DNA of 37,982 bases from Deltaproteobacteria bacterium (GCA_015233135.1 JADFYH010000028.1:1-37982); one strand, 5' to 3'. Positions 7,372-15,232 are shown, counted from the first letter of the stretch. Notes: a model not told the origin generated them from the sequence alone. Translations and numbers: made by a program.

Positions 7372-8346
7372 ATGTTCCAAAAATTCAAACTCAAAATAAG
7401 TATTCTTATTTTATTTTTTTTCTTTTCCGTTTTTCTTTCCTTGAGTGTGGGTGTGTCCCAATTTTCATTCCAATCTTTTCTTTCAGCTTCTAATCAAGAA
7501 ATCATCCTGCAACTTCGTCTTCCCCGAATTCTTCTGGGGGCTTTAGTCGGCATTGCTCTTTCCGTTTCAGGGGCTGCTTTTCAGGCCTTGCTGCGTAATC
7601 CTCTGGCAGATCCTTTTATTCTTGGTGTTTCTGGTGGTGCGGCCTTGGGAAGTGTGTTGGCAGTGGGTTTGCATTTACCCTTTATTTGGGTTTCGCTATT
7701 CGCCTTTGGGGCGGCCTTGCTCTCCATGTTATTGATTTATAGCTTGGCTCAGACGAAAGGCCGTTTGAATCCCCACACCTTGCTTTTGGTGGGCGTGCTT
7801 TTTAATACCACCACTTTTGCGCTTATCTTGTTTATCAATGCCTTGGTTTCTATGGAAGATCTGCACCGCATCTGGTTCTTGATGGTGGGCTCGCTCGAAG
7901 CCATTGAATATTCCCGCTTGGCTTTGGTCGCTTTTCTGGTTTTTTTAGGTTTGGGGATTATTTTTTACGATGCCTCTTCCTTGAATCTCCTGACATTGGG
8001 AGAAGAGAATGCAAGCCTGTTGGGCGTGGAGGTTGAAAGGGTACGCACCCGAGTTTTTTTTGCCGCCTCGCTTATGGTAGGGGCAATTGTTTCAGTGAGT
8101 GGATTGATTGGTTTTGTAGGTTTGGCCGTACCCCACATCGTCCGTTTGTGGCTGGGTGCCGATCATCGCCTGCTGATTCCCTCCACCGCAGTTTTTGGAG
8201 CCAGCTTTTTAGTCTTATCCGATTTTATTGCACGGATTGCTTTTTCAGGAGAAAATTTTCAAACTCAGCTTCCGGTGGGAGTGCTTACCGCCCTGATTGG
8301 CGCACCCTTGTTTTTTTATTTGTTAAGACATGAAACGAGGGGTTAG
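7372..8346 (+). CDS. btuC: FecCD-family permease of B12 ABC importer, BtuC-like
   Basis: Inner-membrane permease of 324 residues, the usual size for BtuC/FecCD. About ten hydrophobic helices are visible. Family signatures include LRLPRILLGALVGIALSVSGAAFQALLRNPLADPFILGVSGGAALGSV near the N-terminus, then LLTLGEENASLLGVEVERVR, and SGLIGFVGLAVPHIVRLWLGADHR, the cytoplasmic loop that contacts the ATPase. It follows the btuF-like gene and should form the channel for B12 delivered by it. The partner ATPase (BtuD) is not downstream: the next gene is nadC. The ATPase must be elsewhere or shared. Confidence 0.9.
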   Translation: MFQKFKLKISILILFFFFSVFLSLSVGVSQFSFQSFLSASNQEIILQLRLPRILLGALVGIALSVSGAAFQALLRNPLADPFILGVSGGAALGSVLAVGLHLPFIWVSLFAFGAALLSMLLIYSLAQTKGRLNPHTLLLVGVLFNTTTFALILFINALVSMEDLHRIWFLMVGSLEAIEYSRLALVAFLVFLGLGIIFYDASSLNLLTLGEENASLLGVEVERVRTRVFFAASLMVGAIVSVSGLIGFVGLAVPHIVRLWLGADHRLLIPSTAVFGASFLVLSDFIARIAFSGENFQTQLPVGVLTALIGAPLFFYLLRHETRG

Positions 8347-8390
8347 GGGGAGTCTAAGATAATTTGAGCTATTGATACCCTATTATAAAA

Positions 8391-8504
8391 AACCTACTGA
8401 CGAGTCGCCAATTAAACTGACACAATGCGACTCTCTAGTACAACCGGCGGTAGGGTAAGCCCCGGTGGGCTGTCCGATAAACTGCGACTTGTTGTTAGTA
8501 GGTT
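8391..8504 (+). ncRNA. Candidate structured 5' leader RNA of nadC (unidentified class)
   Basis: A 164-base gap separates btuC from nadC and contains nested helices. P1: AACCTACT (8391-8398) with AGTAGGTT (8497-8504), 8 perfect pairs enclosing about 98 bases. P2: GAGTCGC (8402-8408) with GCGACTC (8427-8433). P3: ACCGG (8443-8447) with CCGGT (8462-8466), competing with AGCCC/GGGCT (8458-8471). The 5' strand of P2 can instead pair with GCGACTT (8484-8490), giving an alternative fold. P1 ends only 8 bases before the nadC Shine-Dalgarno sequence GGAAG. This layout fits a cis-regulatory RNA acting on translation. It does not match any riboswitch or ribozyme consensus that I can recall. Confidence 0.5.
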
Positions 8505-8522
8505 ATAGTTTTGGAAGAATTT

Positions 8523-9461
8523 ATGGGAAAGTTTGTTTCGCTTTCAGAAGCCAAGGCAAAATTGAATCGAAAGGTGAGCATCCCTTATCAAATCTTAATA
8601 AAAAATGCTCTTCAAGAAGATCTCGGGAAAAATGATATTACCACTCAGGCTCTCTTTACAAAAAAATCACCTCGAGTGTCTGCCCGCATTATCGCCAAAC
8701 AAGATTTAGTTTTAGCGGGTGCAATGATAGCCAAAAAAACTTTTAAGCAAGTAGACCCCCAGCTTAAAATTCGCTTAATTAAAAAAGACGGAATTTTTTG
8801 CGAGGCAGGGCAAAGTATTTTAGAAATCTCCGGAAAAGCCTCCTCTATTTTAACGGCGGAGCGGACAGCGCTTAATTTTTTACAACATTTATCAGGAGTA
8901 GCAACCCTTACGCAGCGTTTTGTGCAGGCGGTAAAAGGAACTTGCGCAAAAATTTTAGACACCCGAAAAACATTGCCAGGCTGGCGCAATCTACAAAAAT
9001 ATGCAGTGAAAGTGGGCGGAGGGGCGAATCATCGTTTTGGCCTCTACGATGCCTATCTCATTAAAGATAATCATTTGGCGCTTTATGGATCTCTTTCTCA
9101 GGCGATTGAAGCGGTTCGAAAACATCGAGGGAAAAAATCGATAAAAATAGAAGTGGAAGTTGACACTTTGCAACAGTTTGAAGAGGCGATTGATTGTGGT
9201 CCAGACATTATTCTTTTGGACAATATGTCTTTGGAAGATATGCATCTGGCGGTACTTCGCAATCACAAAATTCCTCCTAAAAACCGGCCTAAGCTTGAGG
9301 CCTCTGGATCTGTGAATTTAAATAATGTCCGTGCCATTGCTCAAACAGGAGTGGATTTCATTTCTGTTGGAGCGCTTACTCATTCAGCCCAGGCCATGGA
9401 TCTGAGTTTGGAAATAAAATTGGACCGCGAAATGGTGTTCGCTATTAAAAAATTCAGCTAG
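8523..9461 (+). CDS. nadC: Nicotinate-nucleotide pyrophosphorylase (quinolinate phosphoribosyltransferase)
   Basis: Converts quinolinate and PRPP to nicotinate mononucleotide, the last committed step of de novo NAD synthesis, in the cytoplasm. The 312-residue protein shows the family motifs in order: EDLGKNDITTQAL (32-44), TAERTALNFLQHLSGVAT (111-128), ILDTRKTLPGWR (144-155), KVGGGANHRFGLYDAYLIKDNH (163-184), then IEVEVDTLQQFEEA, DIILLDNM and LEASGSVNLNNV. ATG at 8523 is preferred: GGAAG lies 5 bases upstream, whereas an upstream TTG at 8511 has none. A structured leader precedes it, and no nadA or nadB is nearby. It ends 3 bases before the convergent cupin gene. Confidence 0.96.
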   Translation: MGKFVSLSEAKAKLNRKVSIPYQILIKNALQEDLGKNDITTQALFTKKSPRVSARIIAKQDLVLAGAMIAKKTFKQVDPQLKIRLIKKDGIFCEAGQSILEISGKASSILTAERTALNFLQHLSGVATLTQRFVQAVKGTCAKILDTRKTLPGWRNLQKYAVKVGGGANHRFGLYDAYLIKDNHLALYGSLSQAIEAVRKHRGKKSIKIEVEVDTLQQFEEAIDCGPDIILLDNMSLEDMHLAVLRNHKIPPKNRPKLEASGSVNLNNVRAIAQTGVDFISVGALTHSAQAMDLSLEIKLDREMVFAIKKFS

Positions 9462-9464
9462 CGG

Positions 9465-9770
9465 TCATCTTTTTCCAACCAGAAGAAAACAGCCTGCAGG
9501 AGAATTCACTCGAATGGCATAGGATAACCCTTTTTCGCAGAACACGCGGTCTCCAGCCTTCATTTCTATTTTTGTATCCCCACTTTGAAAGGTAATTTCC
9601 CCTCTTACTAACCAAAAACATTCCTGGTGGTTGGTTTTGGCGGGACCGTGATAATGCTGACGCGGCCAGGGAAAAGCTGATTTTCCCAAATATTCTTTGC
9701 TGAGTTCAGAACTTATATATTCCGTTGTGGGTTCCTCGGCCTTGTTCCAAGGTAAATACTTTATTGCCAT
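9465..9770 (-). CDS. Single-domain cupin protein
   Basis: A 101-residue protein with a single cupin barrel. Motif 1 is HYHGPAKTNHQECFWLVRGE (39-58) and motif 2 is around MKAGDRVFCEKGLSYAI. Histidines 39, 41 and 48 are in position to hold a metal. Small stand-alone cupins of this kind are often sugar- or metal-binding or act as sensors, but nothing here identifies the substrate. It is convergent with nadC, with 3 bases between the stop codons. The 155 bases downstream of its start (9771-9925) hold no gene and separate it from coaX on the same strand. Confidence 0.8.
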   Translation of the reverse strand: MAIKYLPWNKAEEPTTEYISSELSKEYLGKSAFPWPRQHYHGPAKTNHQECFWLVRGEITFQSGDTKIEMKAGDRVFCEKGLSYAIRVNSPAGCFLLVGKR

Positions 9771-9925
9771 CGCTTTCTATCTTTCCACCAACCCTATTCA
9801 AGAGTTTGCTCCTAAAGGGTTCTCCATCGAGGGTCAGTAAAATGGATAAATTTTTACAGCCACTTTGGATAAAGATAATTATATAAATTTTTTCAATTTC
9901 GTGAAGGGAATTTTTTAAAAAGAAG

Positions 9926-10744
9926 TTAGCGATTTTTCTCCCAAATCAAACGCATGCCTTCGAGGGTGAGGAAGGGATCCACTTTTTTGATGCGTTTCGA
10001 TTCGGGCACGATCAGACTGGTAAAGCCCCCGGTGGCAATCACTTGCACCTTCTTTTCTTTCGATTCTTCAATCATACGTCGAATAATTTCATCTACCATA
10101 CCGATGTAGCCAAAATAAATTCCCGCCTGCATGCTTTCGATGGTGTTTTTTCCAATCGCGCGGCTGGGTTTTTTGATTTCTACATGGGGTAATTTGGCCG
10201 CTCTCTCAAAAAGGGCTTCATTGGAGATGGAAATACCGGGTGCAATCATTCCTCCGCAGTATTCTCCTTTGGCGCTGATGTAATCGAAGGTGGTGGCGGT
10301 GCCGAAATCTACAATAATGAGGGGGCCCCCATATTTTTTGAAACCCGCGACCGCATTCACTATACGGTCTGCCCCAATTTCTTTTGGATTATCCAGTTTG
10401 ATTTTAATGGAAGTTTTAATCTGTGGGGTAATCCAAAGCGGCTTTATTTTTAAATAACGTTCGCACATGCGTTCCATCGCAAATTCCAAGGTAGGAACGA
10501 CGCTGGAGATGACCACATCTGTAATGTCTTCAAAATTGAGCTTGGCGAATTGAAAAAGTTCCTTGATGAGAATTCCAAATTCATCGGAGGTACGTTCCTT
10601 TTTGGTTTCCAGGCGCCAATGTTCTACTAGAGTGGCTTGCGTCGCCCCCTCTGGTCCGCGTTGCGGCCTATTTTTGGTTTTTCCAGGCAATTGAAAAACT
10701 CCAATAACCATATTGGTGTTGCCGATGTCTAAGGTGAGAAGCAT
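9926..10744 (-). CDS. coaX: Type III pantothenate kinase
   Basis: Phosphorylates pantothenate in the first step of coenzyme A synthesis. The 272-residue protein has the ASKHA phosphate motif DIGNTN (6-11), the motif NPKEIGADRIVNAVAG (119-134), and VDFGTATTFD (145-154) followed by GGMIAPGISIS. ATG at 10744 is chosen because AGGAGG sits close upstream and DIGNTN falls near the N-terminus; the frame opens a little further up. Residues about 20-38 (GKTKNRPQRGPEGATQA) are extra relative to the usual VGVF...HWR spacing and are encoded by an interspersed repeat (10634-10668). The gene follows birA after 64 bases on the same strand, a common pairing. Confidence 0.95.
   Translation of the reverse strand: MLLTLDIGNTNMVIGVFQLPGKTKNRPQRGPEGATQATLVEHWRLETKKERTSDEFGILIKELFQFAKLNFEDITDVVISSVVPTLEFAMERMCERYLKIKPLWITPQIKTSIKIKLDNPKEIGADRIVNAVAGFKKYGGPLIIVDFGTATTFDYISAKGEYCGGMIAPGISISNEALFERAAKLPHVEIKKPSRAIGKNTIESMQAGIYFGYIGMVDEIIRRMIEESKEKKVQVIATGGFTSLIVPESKRIKKVDPFLTLEGMRLIWEKNR
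10634..10668. repeat. Interspersed repeat, core GAGGGGGCGACGC, in frame within coaX
   Basis: On the minus strand this reads GAGGGGGCGACGCAAGCC at its core (10634-10651), which matches 17 of 18 bases of 25945-25962 between the two tRNA-Arg copies. Here it is read through in frame and adds the peptide RPQRGPEGATQA near the coaX N-terminus. Confidence 0.6.
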
Positions 10745-10808
10745 GCAGTATCCTTTCCTCCTCCTGATCACAAGAGGGGGGAATATAAAAAATTATTGCA
10801 TCAGTGAA

Positions 10809-11603
10809 TCAAATCCCCCAATTCACATCTCCTGCAATCACTAAGTTTTCTCCTGTCGCCGTTTGTACTCTTAAATAACCTTCTTTGTTCAGTCCCAGGT
10901 AAGTCCCCTCATAGCGAAGTTCAGCTTCCTCAACTGATACACGAGTGCCCCAGGGCTTGGCATAGCCCTCCCACTTTTCTCTAAAAGGGGCAAAGCCTGT
11001 TTGGAAATATTCCTCAAAGGCGGAGAAAAAAGAGGCTAGAAAACGACCTGCGATTTCGGCCCGGTTAAAATCTTTGGAAAATTCAATTTTGAGCGAAGTT
11101 GCCTTGTTTGAAAGGGTCTCCGAAAAATCTTTGGGCCCCGCATTCACATTAATTCCTACGCCGATAATCAACTTTGCTGGCTGCCCAATATTTAAAACCA
11201 GTTCGCTCAGGATTCCTGCCACTTTTTTTTTATTCAGCAACACATCATTGGGCCATTTTAGCTGAAGTCCCTGAGGGACAAGGGGAAGCAGGCTTTCCAG
11301 TAGCGCAATGCCACAAATAAGGGTGTTTTGGGCCAGCAAGTTTTGAGAAGGCAACTCAATCACAAGACTGAGGTATAAATTCTGATAGGCAGGGGATTCC
11401 CATTTTCGATCCAGACGGCCTCTTCCCTGGGTTTGGGATTCTGCAAAAATCACCAGTGGGGGGGGCATTTTTTTTTCAGAAATCAGACGCTGGGCCTCGC
11501 TATTTGTGGAATCAATCTGATCCAGAATGAGAATTTTCAAGGAAGGGGGGAGCTGAGGAGAAGAATTCTTTAAAATTTCAGAGACGTTTAAGAGGGGTGG
11601 CAT
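10809..11603 (-). CDS. birA: Biotin--[acetyl-CoA-carboxylase] ligase, monofunctional
   Basis: Activates biotin with ATP and attaches it to the biotin carboxyl carrier protein. The 264 residues show DQIDSTNSEA (28-37), the biotinyl-AMP loop GRGRLDRKW (60-68), KWPNDV (116-121), KVAGIL (127-132) and GVGINVN (148-154), followed by an SH3-like C-terminal domain. There is no N-terminal winged helix, so it should not act as the biotin operon repressor. The loop has LDR where GRGRxGR is more usual, a mild variation. It lies upstream of coaX on the minus strand and diverges from the diguanylate cyclase gene; the 96 bases between them must hold both promoters. No good Shine-Dalgarno is seen for the start. 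Confidence 0.94.
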   Translation of the reverse strand: MPPLLNVSEILKNSSPQLPPSLKILILDQIDSTNSEAQRLISEKKMPPPLVIFAESQTQGRGRLDRKWESPAYQNLYLSLVIELPSQNLLAQNTLICGIALLESLLPLVPQGLQLKWPNDVLLNKKKVAGILSELVLNIGQPAKLIIGVGINVNAGPKDFSETLSNKATSLKIEFSKDFNRAEIAGRFLASFFSAFEEYFQTGFAPFREKWEGYAKPWGTRVSVEEAELRYEGTYLGLNKEGYLRVQTATGENLVIAGDVNWGI

Positions 11604-11699
11604 GTTCTTGGGTTAATTCGGCCATATGGCTATTGACAAGTCAAAAGAGGGGCTTCTACAATTGCGCACCGAGTCATTTTTTAATGGGGCCTTATTTTT

Positions 11700-13226
11700 A
11701 TGCATTTATTAAGAGACATCAAAGAACATTTGGGTTGGAAGATTGCGATCCTGACTTCCGTGGTTTTGTTTGTTGTGGCGGGCCTGTTGATCTTTACCCT
11801 CTCCGTCATTGAGGTTCAGTTTTTCTCCAAATTCAACCTGATTCAGATTTTAGCAGTGTCTGTCATTCTACTCGCCTTGGTCTCGGTGATGGCCATCTAT
11901 ATTTCTACCATGATTTTCGTCCAACGGCCTTTGGGGAAGTTACTTTCCGTCATTCGTAAGGCCGAAAAAGGGGATTTGAATGTGCGAGTACAGAATGAAT
12001 CGGAGGATGAGATTGGCGATCTTGCGCATCAATTCAACCAGATGTTACACCGTATTGGGGAGTTGGATACCAAAAAAATTCGTACCGAGCGGCAATTGAT
12101 CCAGGCCCAGGAAGAGTTGAAATACAAAAAAGCCCTCGAGGAAAAGTCCAAAATCATCGAAGAAACCAACCAAAAACTGGCGCGCAGTTTTCAAGACTTG
12201 TCCCTGCTCTATCAAGTTTCTCAAAGCATTTCCTCCACCCTCGAAAAAGACGAACTCTATAATGTGTTGCTCGATGTAGTGGTGAAGACTTTGGGTTTTC
12301 AGGAATTTGCCTTATTGGAATTTGATGAGAAAACACAAAAACTGGTCGTCAAGTTGGCCTATGGTTTTGAGGATAATGAACGGGTGAAGGATCTTTCTTT
12401 TGATCTGGGGGAAGGTATTAGCGGCAAAGTGGCTCAGCAACGCCAGGTGGTTTATATCGAAGACACTTCACAAGACAGTCTTTACCTGCATTATAAAGGG
12501 GAAAAAAACGACCATGGGTCTTTTTTATCCGTGCCTATCTTATCGCATCAAAAATTGCATGGGGTGATGAACTTTACACGTCCCCACGCCAGGGCCTTCA
12601 GTGAAATGGAGATAAAATTATTGGTCTCTCTGGCCGTACAAATTGGTTCTGCCCTTGAAAACGCAAAGCTGTTCACCCAAACCAAAGAGTTGTCTGTCAC
12701 CGATGAGCTCACTCAAATATTCAACCGTCGCCATTTTCAGCAAATGCTTAACCAGGAATGGAAACGCGCTCTGCGTTTTCAACGCAATGTTTCTCTACTC
12801 ATGATCGATGCAGATCATTTCAAAAGGTTCAATGATAGTTACGGGCATCTTCAAGGGGATCAGGCCCTCATTCAAATTGCCAAGACGCTTTCCAGCCATG
12901 TGCGCGAAGTAGACACCGTAGCTCGCTATGGAGGTGAAGAATTTGCGATTATTTTGACCCACACGAGCTTGGAAGACGCGCAGCATGTGGCCGAAAAACT
13001 CCGTGCCCACGTAGAAAAGCATCCCATTTTGGATACCCAAGGGGCGATCATCTCCTCTATCAGTATTTCCATTGGGGTTTCCAACTACCCGCAAACGGCT
13101 TCCAATATGGATGACTTACTCAATCAGGCCGACATGGCACTCTATGATGCAAAGGGGCAGGGGAGAAATCGTGTCGTGGCTTTTCAGGATGCCAAAACGG
13201 TGGGTCATCTGCGAATCTTGTCCTAA
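11700..13226 (+). CDS. Membrane-bound diguanylate cyclase (HAMP-GAF-GGDEF)
   Basis: Predicted to make cyclic di-GMP from two GTP. Domain order in 508 residues: two membrane segments (about 15-37 and 48-72) with a very short loop between them; a HAMP linker (73-125, RPLGKLLSVIRKAEKGDLNVRV); a coiled coil (125-165); a GAF sensor domain (165-325); and a GGDEF domain (330-495). The active site is GGEEF (411-415) in RYGGEEFAII, so the enzyme should be active. An RxxD inhibitory site (REVD, 402-405) lies exactly five residues before it, which predicts product feedback. The tiny periplasmic loop means signals probably enter through GAF. Its stop codon overlaps that of the convergent murU-like gene. 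Confidence 0.93.
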   Translation: MHLLRDIKEHLGWKIAILTSVVLFVVAGLLIFTLSVIEVQFFSKFNLIQILAVSVILLALVSVMAIYISTMIFVQRPLGKLLSVIRKAEKGDLNVRVQNESEDEIGDLAHQFNQMLHRIGELDTKKIRTERQLIQAQEELKYKKALEEKSKIIEETNQKLARSFQDLSLLYQVSQSISSTLEKDELYNVLLDVVVKTLGFQEFALLEFDEKTQKLVVKLAYGFEDNERVKDLSFDLGEGISGKVAQQRQVVYIEDTSQDSLYLHYKGEKNDHGSFLSVPILSHQKLHGVMNFTRPHARAFSEMEIKLLVSLAVQIGSALENAKLFTQTKELSVTDELTQIFNRRHFQQMLNQEWKRALRFQRNVSLLMIDADHFKRFNDSYGHLQGDQALIQIAKTLSSHVREVDTVARYGGEEFAIILTHTSLEDAQHVAEKLRAHVEKHPILDTQGAIISSISISIGVSNYPQTASNMDDLLNQADMALYDAKGQGRNRVVAFQDAKTVGHLRILS

Positions 13227-13948
13227 AAAATCCGACGCACCTCTTCGAGTCGGTCAAAAGATCCCACATCATGAAAATAACCGGGATGAGTTAGTCCTGC
13301 GAGGGTTTTGCCCTGCGCCAAAGCGGGGAGGTAAGCCTCATCGATGATGGAGCAAACATGATTTGCAGGAAGATAAGAAAAGATTTCGGGTTCCAGAATT
13401 TGTAGTCCTGTAAAAATTCTTCCCCTCTCCCCTTGAGGGAGAGGGGAGTGTGAGGGGTCCAATTCACTGATAGCAACAATTTTTCCGTCATCATCCAAAT
13501 ACACCTTCCGTTTCACATCTTCTCTTTCTACTCCTGAAACCAGCAAGGTGGCCAAGGCGTTATGCCTCTGATGCAGCTCAAAAAGGGCTTTCAAATCGGC
13601 ATCGATCAACACATCCGCATTCAGCATGACAAAAGTAGAATCAAAATATTGCTCAGCCTGCTTCAATCCGCCACCCGTGCCCATCAGGATTTTTTCTTTC
13701 GAGTAGCTGATTTTGAAATCGAACTTTAATCCATTGCCCAATTGAGCTTCAATCTGTTCGCCCAGATGAAACAGGTTGATGACCACTTCGCCAATGCCAA
13801 ACTTTTTCAGCAAATCCAGATTATACTCAATCAGACTTTTTTCCCCCACTTCAATCAAGGGCTTGGGGGTCGTCAAGGTAAGCGGTCTCAGCCGCTCGCC
13901 CAGGCCTGCGGCGAGGAGCATGGCTTTTTGGGGGAAATGTGAATTCAT
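13223..13948 (-). CDS. murU: NDP-sugar nucleotidyltransferase, MurU-like
   Basis: A 241-residue nucleotidyltransferase of the NTP_transferase family. Signatures: AMLLAAGLGERLRPLTLTTPKPL (9-31), where the first part binds nucleotide; KILMGTGGGLKQAE (86-99); MLNADVLID (108-116, catalytic Asp); and HDVGSFDRLEEV near the end. Size and motifs fit MurU (N-acetylmuramate-1-phosphate uridylyltransferase) of cell-wall recycling, and an AmgK-like kinase lies nearby at 15233, which supports this over mannose-1-phosphate guanylyltransferase. The start follows the Fic stop by 14 bases, so the two are probably co-transcribed. Residues about 165-176 (SHSPLPQGERGR) come from an in-frame interspersed repeat. 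Confidence 0.85.
   Translation of the reverse strand: MNSHFPQKAMLLAAGLGERLRPLTLTTPKPLIEVGEKSLIEYNLDLLKKFGIGEVVINLFHLGEQIEAQLGNGLKFDFKISYSKEKILMGTGGGLKQAEQYFDSTFVMLNADVLIDADLKALFELHQRHNALATLLVSGVEREDVKRKVYLDDDGKIVAISELDPSHSPLPQGERGRIFTGLQILEPEIFSYLPANHVCSIIDEAYLPALAQGKTLAGLTHPGYFHDVGSFDRLEEVRRIF
13422..13446. repeat. CCCTCTCC/GGAGAGGG palindromic repeat inside murU-like gene
   Basis: A perfect-looking palindrome with arms CCCCTCTCCC and GGGAGAGGGG around TTGA, followed by a GTGTGAGGGG tail to about 13458. It lies in frame in the murU-like gene and encodes SPLPQGERG. It belongs to the same family as copies at 15838, 16178, 16727, 22522 and 33902. Confidence 0.85.
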
Positions 13949-13962
13949 AAATTGATCTCAAT

Positions 13963-14982
13963 TCAAGCTAAACGATAAAAGGTTGCCCGTGTAAATCCTT
14001 CGCGAATCACCAAATCTTGCGCAATAAGCGGTTGCAGAATTTGACTGATGCGGCTCCGCGAAATAGCAAAGGCTCTTTCAATTTCAGGTGATCGTACTTT
14101 GCCTTTGTCTCTTATAAACCTCAGCAAATCTTCCTGTTTTTTATTTAAAGTGATTGTGTGATCCTTTGCACTTACCTGAAGCGATACAATGCGATGTTGG
14201 GTGGCTTTTAAGGTTTGCACTACGCCTTCTGCGACGTACTCTATCCAGTAACTCAAGTCGTTATCCATATCTCGTGCCTGTTGAATTTTGTTGTAGTAGC
14301 GGGCCCGATCTGCTTCAAAATATTCGTCCAAGGCAAGGAGATGATGCGTGTCAAATCCACGCGTATAAAGAACCCATATTCCTAAGGCTCGTGAAATTCT
14401 TCCGTTTCCATCGCTAAAAGGATGGATAGAAACCAAATGATGATGAGCGATGGCAGAGCTCAGGATCGGATGAAGTTCATAGGCTGCTTTCGAATTCAAC
14501 CAGGATAAAAATTGAGTCACGAGAGCTTGAGTTTCTTGAGGGGCAGGAGGAGTGTAAATCGTTTGCCCACGGGAATTGACCACTCGATTTTGAACGGTTT
14601 TGTATTTTCCACACTGTTCGGGCTTGAGCAAGCTTTGAGCAATTATTTTATGAAGCTTCAGGAGAGTGGTTTCTTGAATCAGCGCATTTGATTTTTGAGT
14701 CCAAATCCAGCGAAGAGCAGATAAATAATTGAGAACCTCTTGTTTGGACTTTTTCTCCGCAAATATTTCTTCTCCCTGTGACAAAGATTGAACTTCAGGA
14801 AGTGTCAGTAAATTTCCTTCAATTGCAGTTGAAAAGTGGGCCAGTTTAATAGTGGTCTCATTTTGCAGTTGTGGAAGCCAAGGCACTTTAATCAGGCTTT
14901 GGTTAATCAAAGTCTTGAGTTCCGTTGCCTGGGTAATGAAATTTAAAAGGCGGCTACTCAAATCAAAATGGGGTGAATACAT
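13963..14982 (-). CDS. Fic-domain protein (predicted AMP-transferase) with winged-helix C-terminus
   Basis: A 339-residue class II Fic protein. The N-terminal inhibitory helix motif STAIEGN lies at 51-57, and the catalytic motif HPFSDGNGR at 187-195 is complete, including the His and both Arg/Asn positions. A C-terminal winged-helix-like domain (about 280-339, VRSPEIERAFAISRSRISQIL) suggests DNA binding. Family knowledge: such proteins AMPylate themselves or targets such as gyrase or EF-Tu when the inhibitory Glu is displaced. No separate antitoxin gene is seen, as expected for class II. A triple TTGACATAAA promoter array lies directly upstream. It is followed after 14 bases by the murU-like gene, separating the latter from the amgK-like gene. 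Confidence 0.92.
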   Translation of the reverse strand: MYSPHFDLSSRLLNFITQATELKTLINQSLIKVPWLPQLQNETTIKLAHFSTAIEGNLLTLPEVQSLSQGEEIFAEKKSKQEVLNYLSALRWIWTQKSNALIQETTLLKLHKIIAQSLLKPEQCGKYKTVQNRVVNSRGQTIYTPPAPQETQALVTQFLSWLNSKAAYELHPILSSAIAHHHLVSIHPFSDGNGRISRALGIWVLYTRGFDTHHLLALDEYFEADRARYYNKIQQARDMDNDLSYWIEYVAEGVVQTLKATQHRIVSLQVSAKDHTITLNKKQEDLLRFIRDKGKVRSPEIERAFAISRSRISQILQPLIAQDLVIREGFTRATFYRLA

Positions 14983-14988
14983 TGAATT

Positions 14989-15029
14989 AGAATAATTTAT
15001 GTCCAGTTTATGTCAAGTTTTATGTCAAG
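14989..15029 (-). promoter_or_regulatory. Triple tandem -35-like repeat and leaderless promoter of fic
   Basis: Three tandem copies of an 11-base unit, on the plus strand TTTATGTCCAG (14996-15006), TTTATGTCAAG (15007-15017) and TTTATGTCAAG (15019-15029). Read on the minus strand they give TTGACA, TTGACA and TGGACA. From the middle copy, TTGACA (15016-15011) lies 16 bases from TATTCT (14994-14989). That box ends 6 bases before the fic ATG at 14982, so transcription should begin at or next to the start codon. The repeats may also be an operator, for example for the Fic winged helix (inference). Confidence 0.6.
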
Positions 15030-15232
15030 GGGTTTAAGTAAGTTTACGAAAAAGCAATGCGAATAAAGAACCCGTGGGAACAAAAGTGATTGCAGAAGTA
15101 GAAAGAAAAACCCAACTTTTTAAACTCCCTCATTCGCACACTTTAGAAAAAGTTCTGATTTGCTTGAATGATGCCTCCGAAGCTGTAAAAGACGGAATAT
15201 TTTCATCACATTTTACTTATCGAGAAAATCTT

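Noticed and set aside
8391-8504. Hammerhead-ribozyme-like CTGACGAGTCGC...GCGAC upstream of nadC
   Set aside because: The first conserved box and stem II look right, but the GAAA box is missing after stem II (TCTCTA instead) and the base before the closing stem is wrong for cleavage. Kept only as an unidentified structured RNA.
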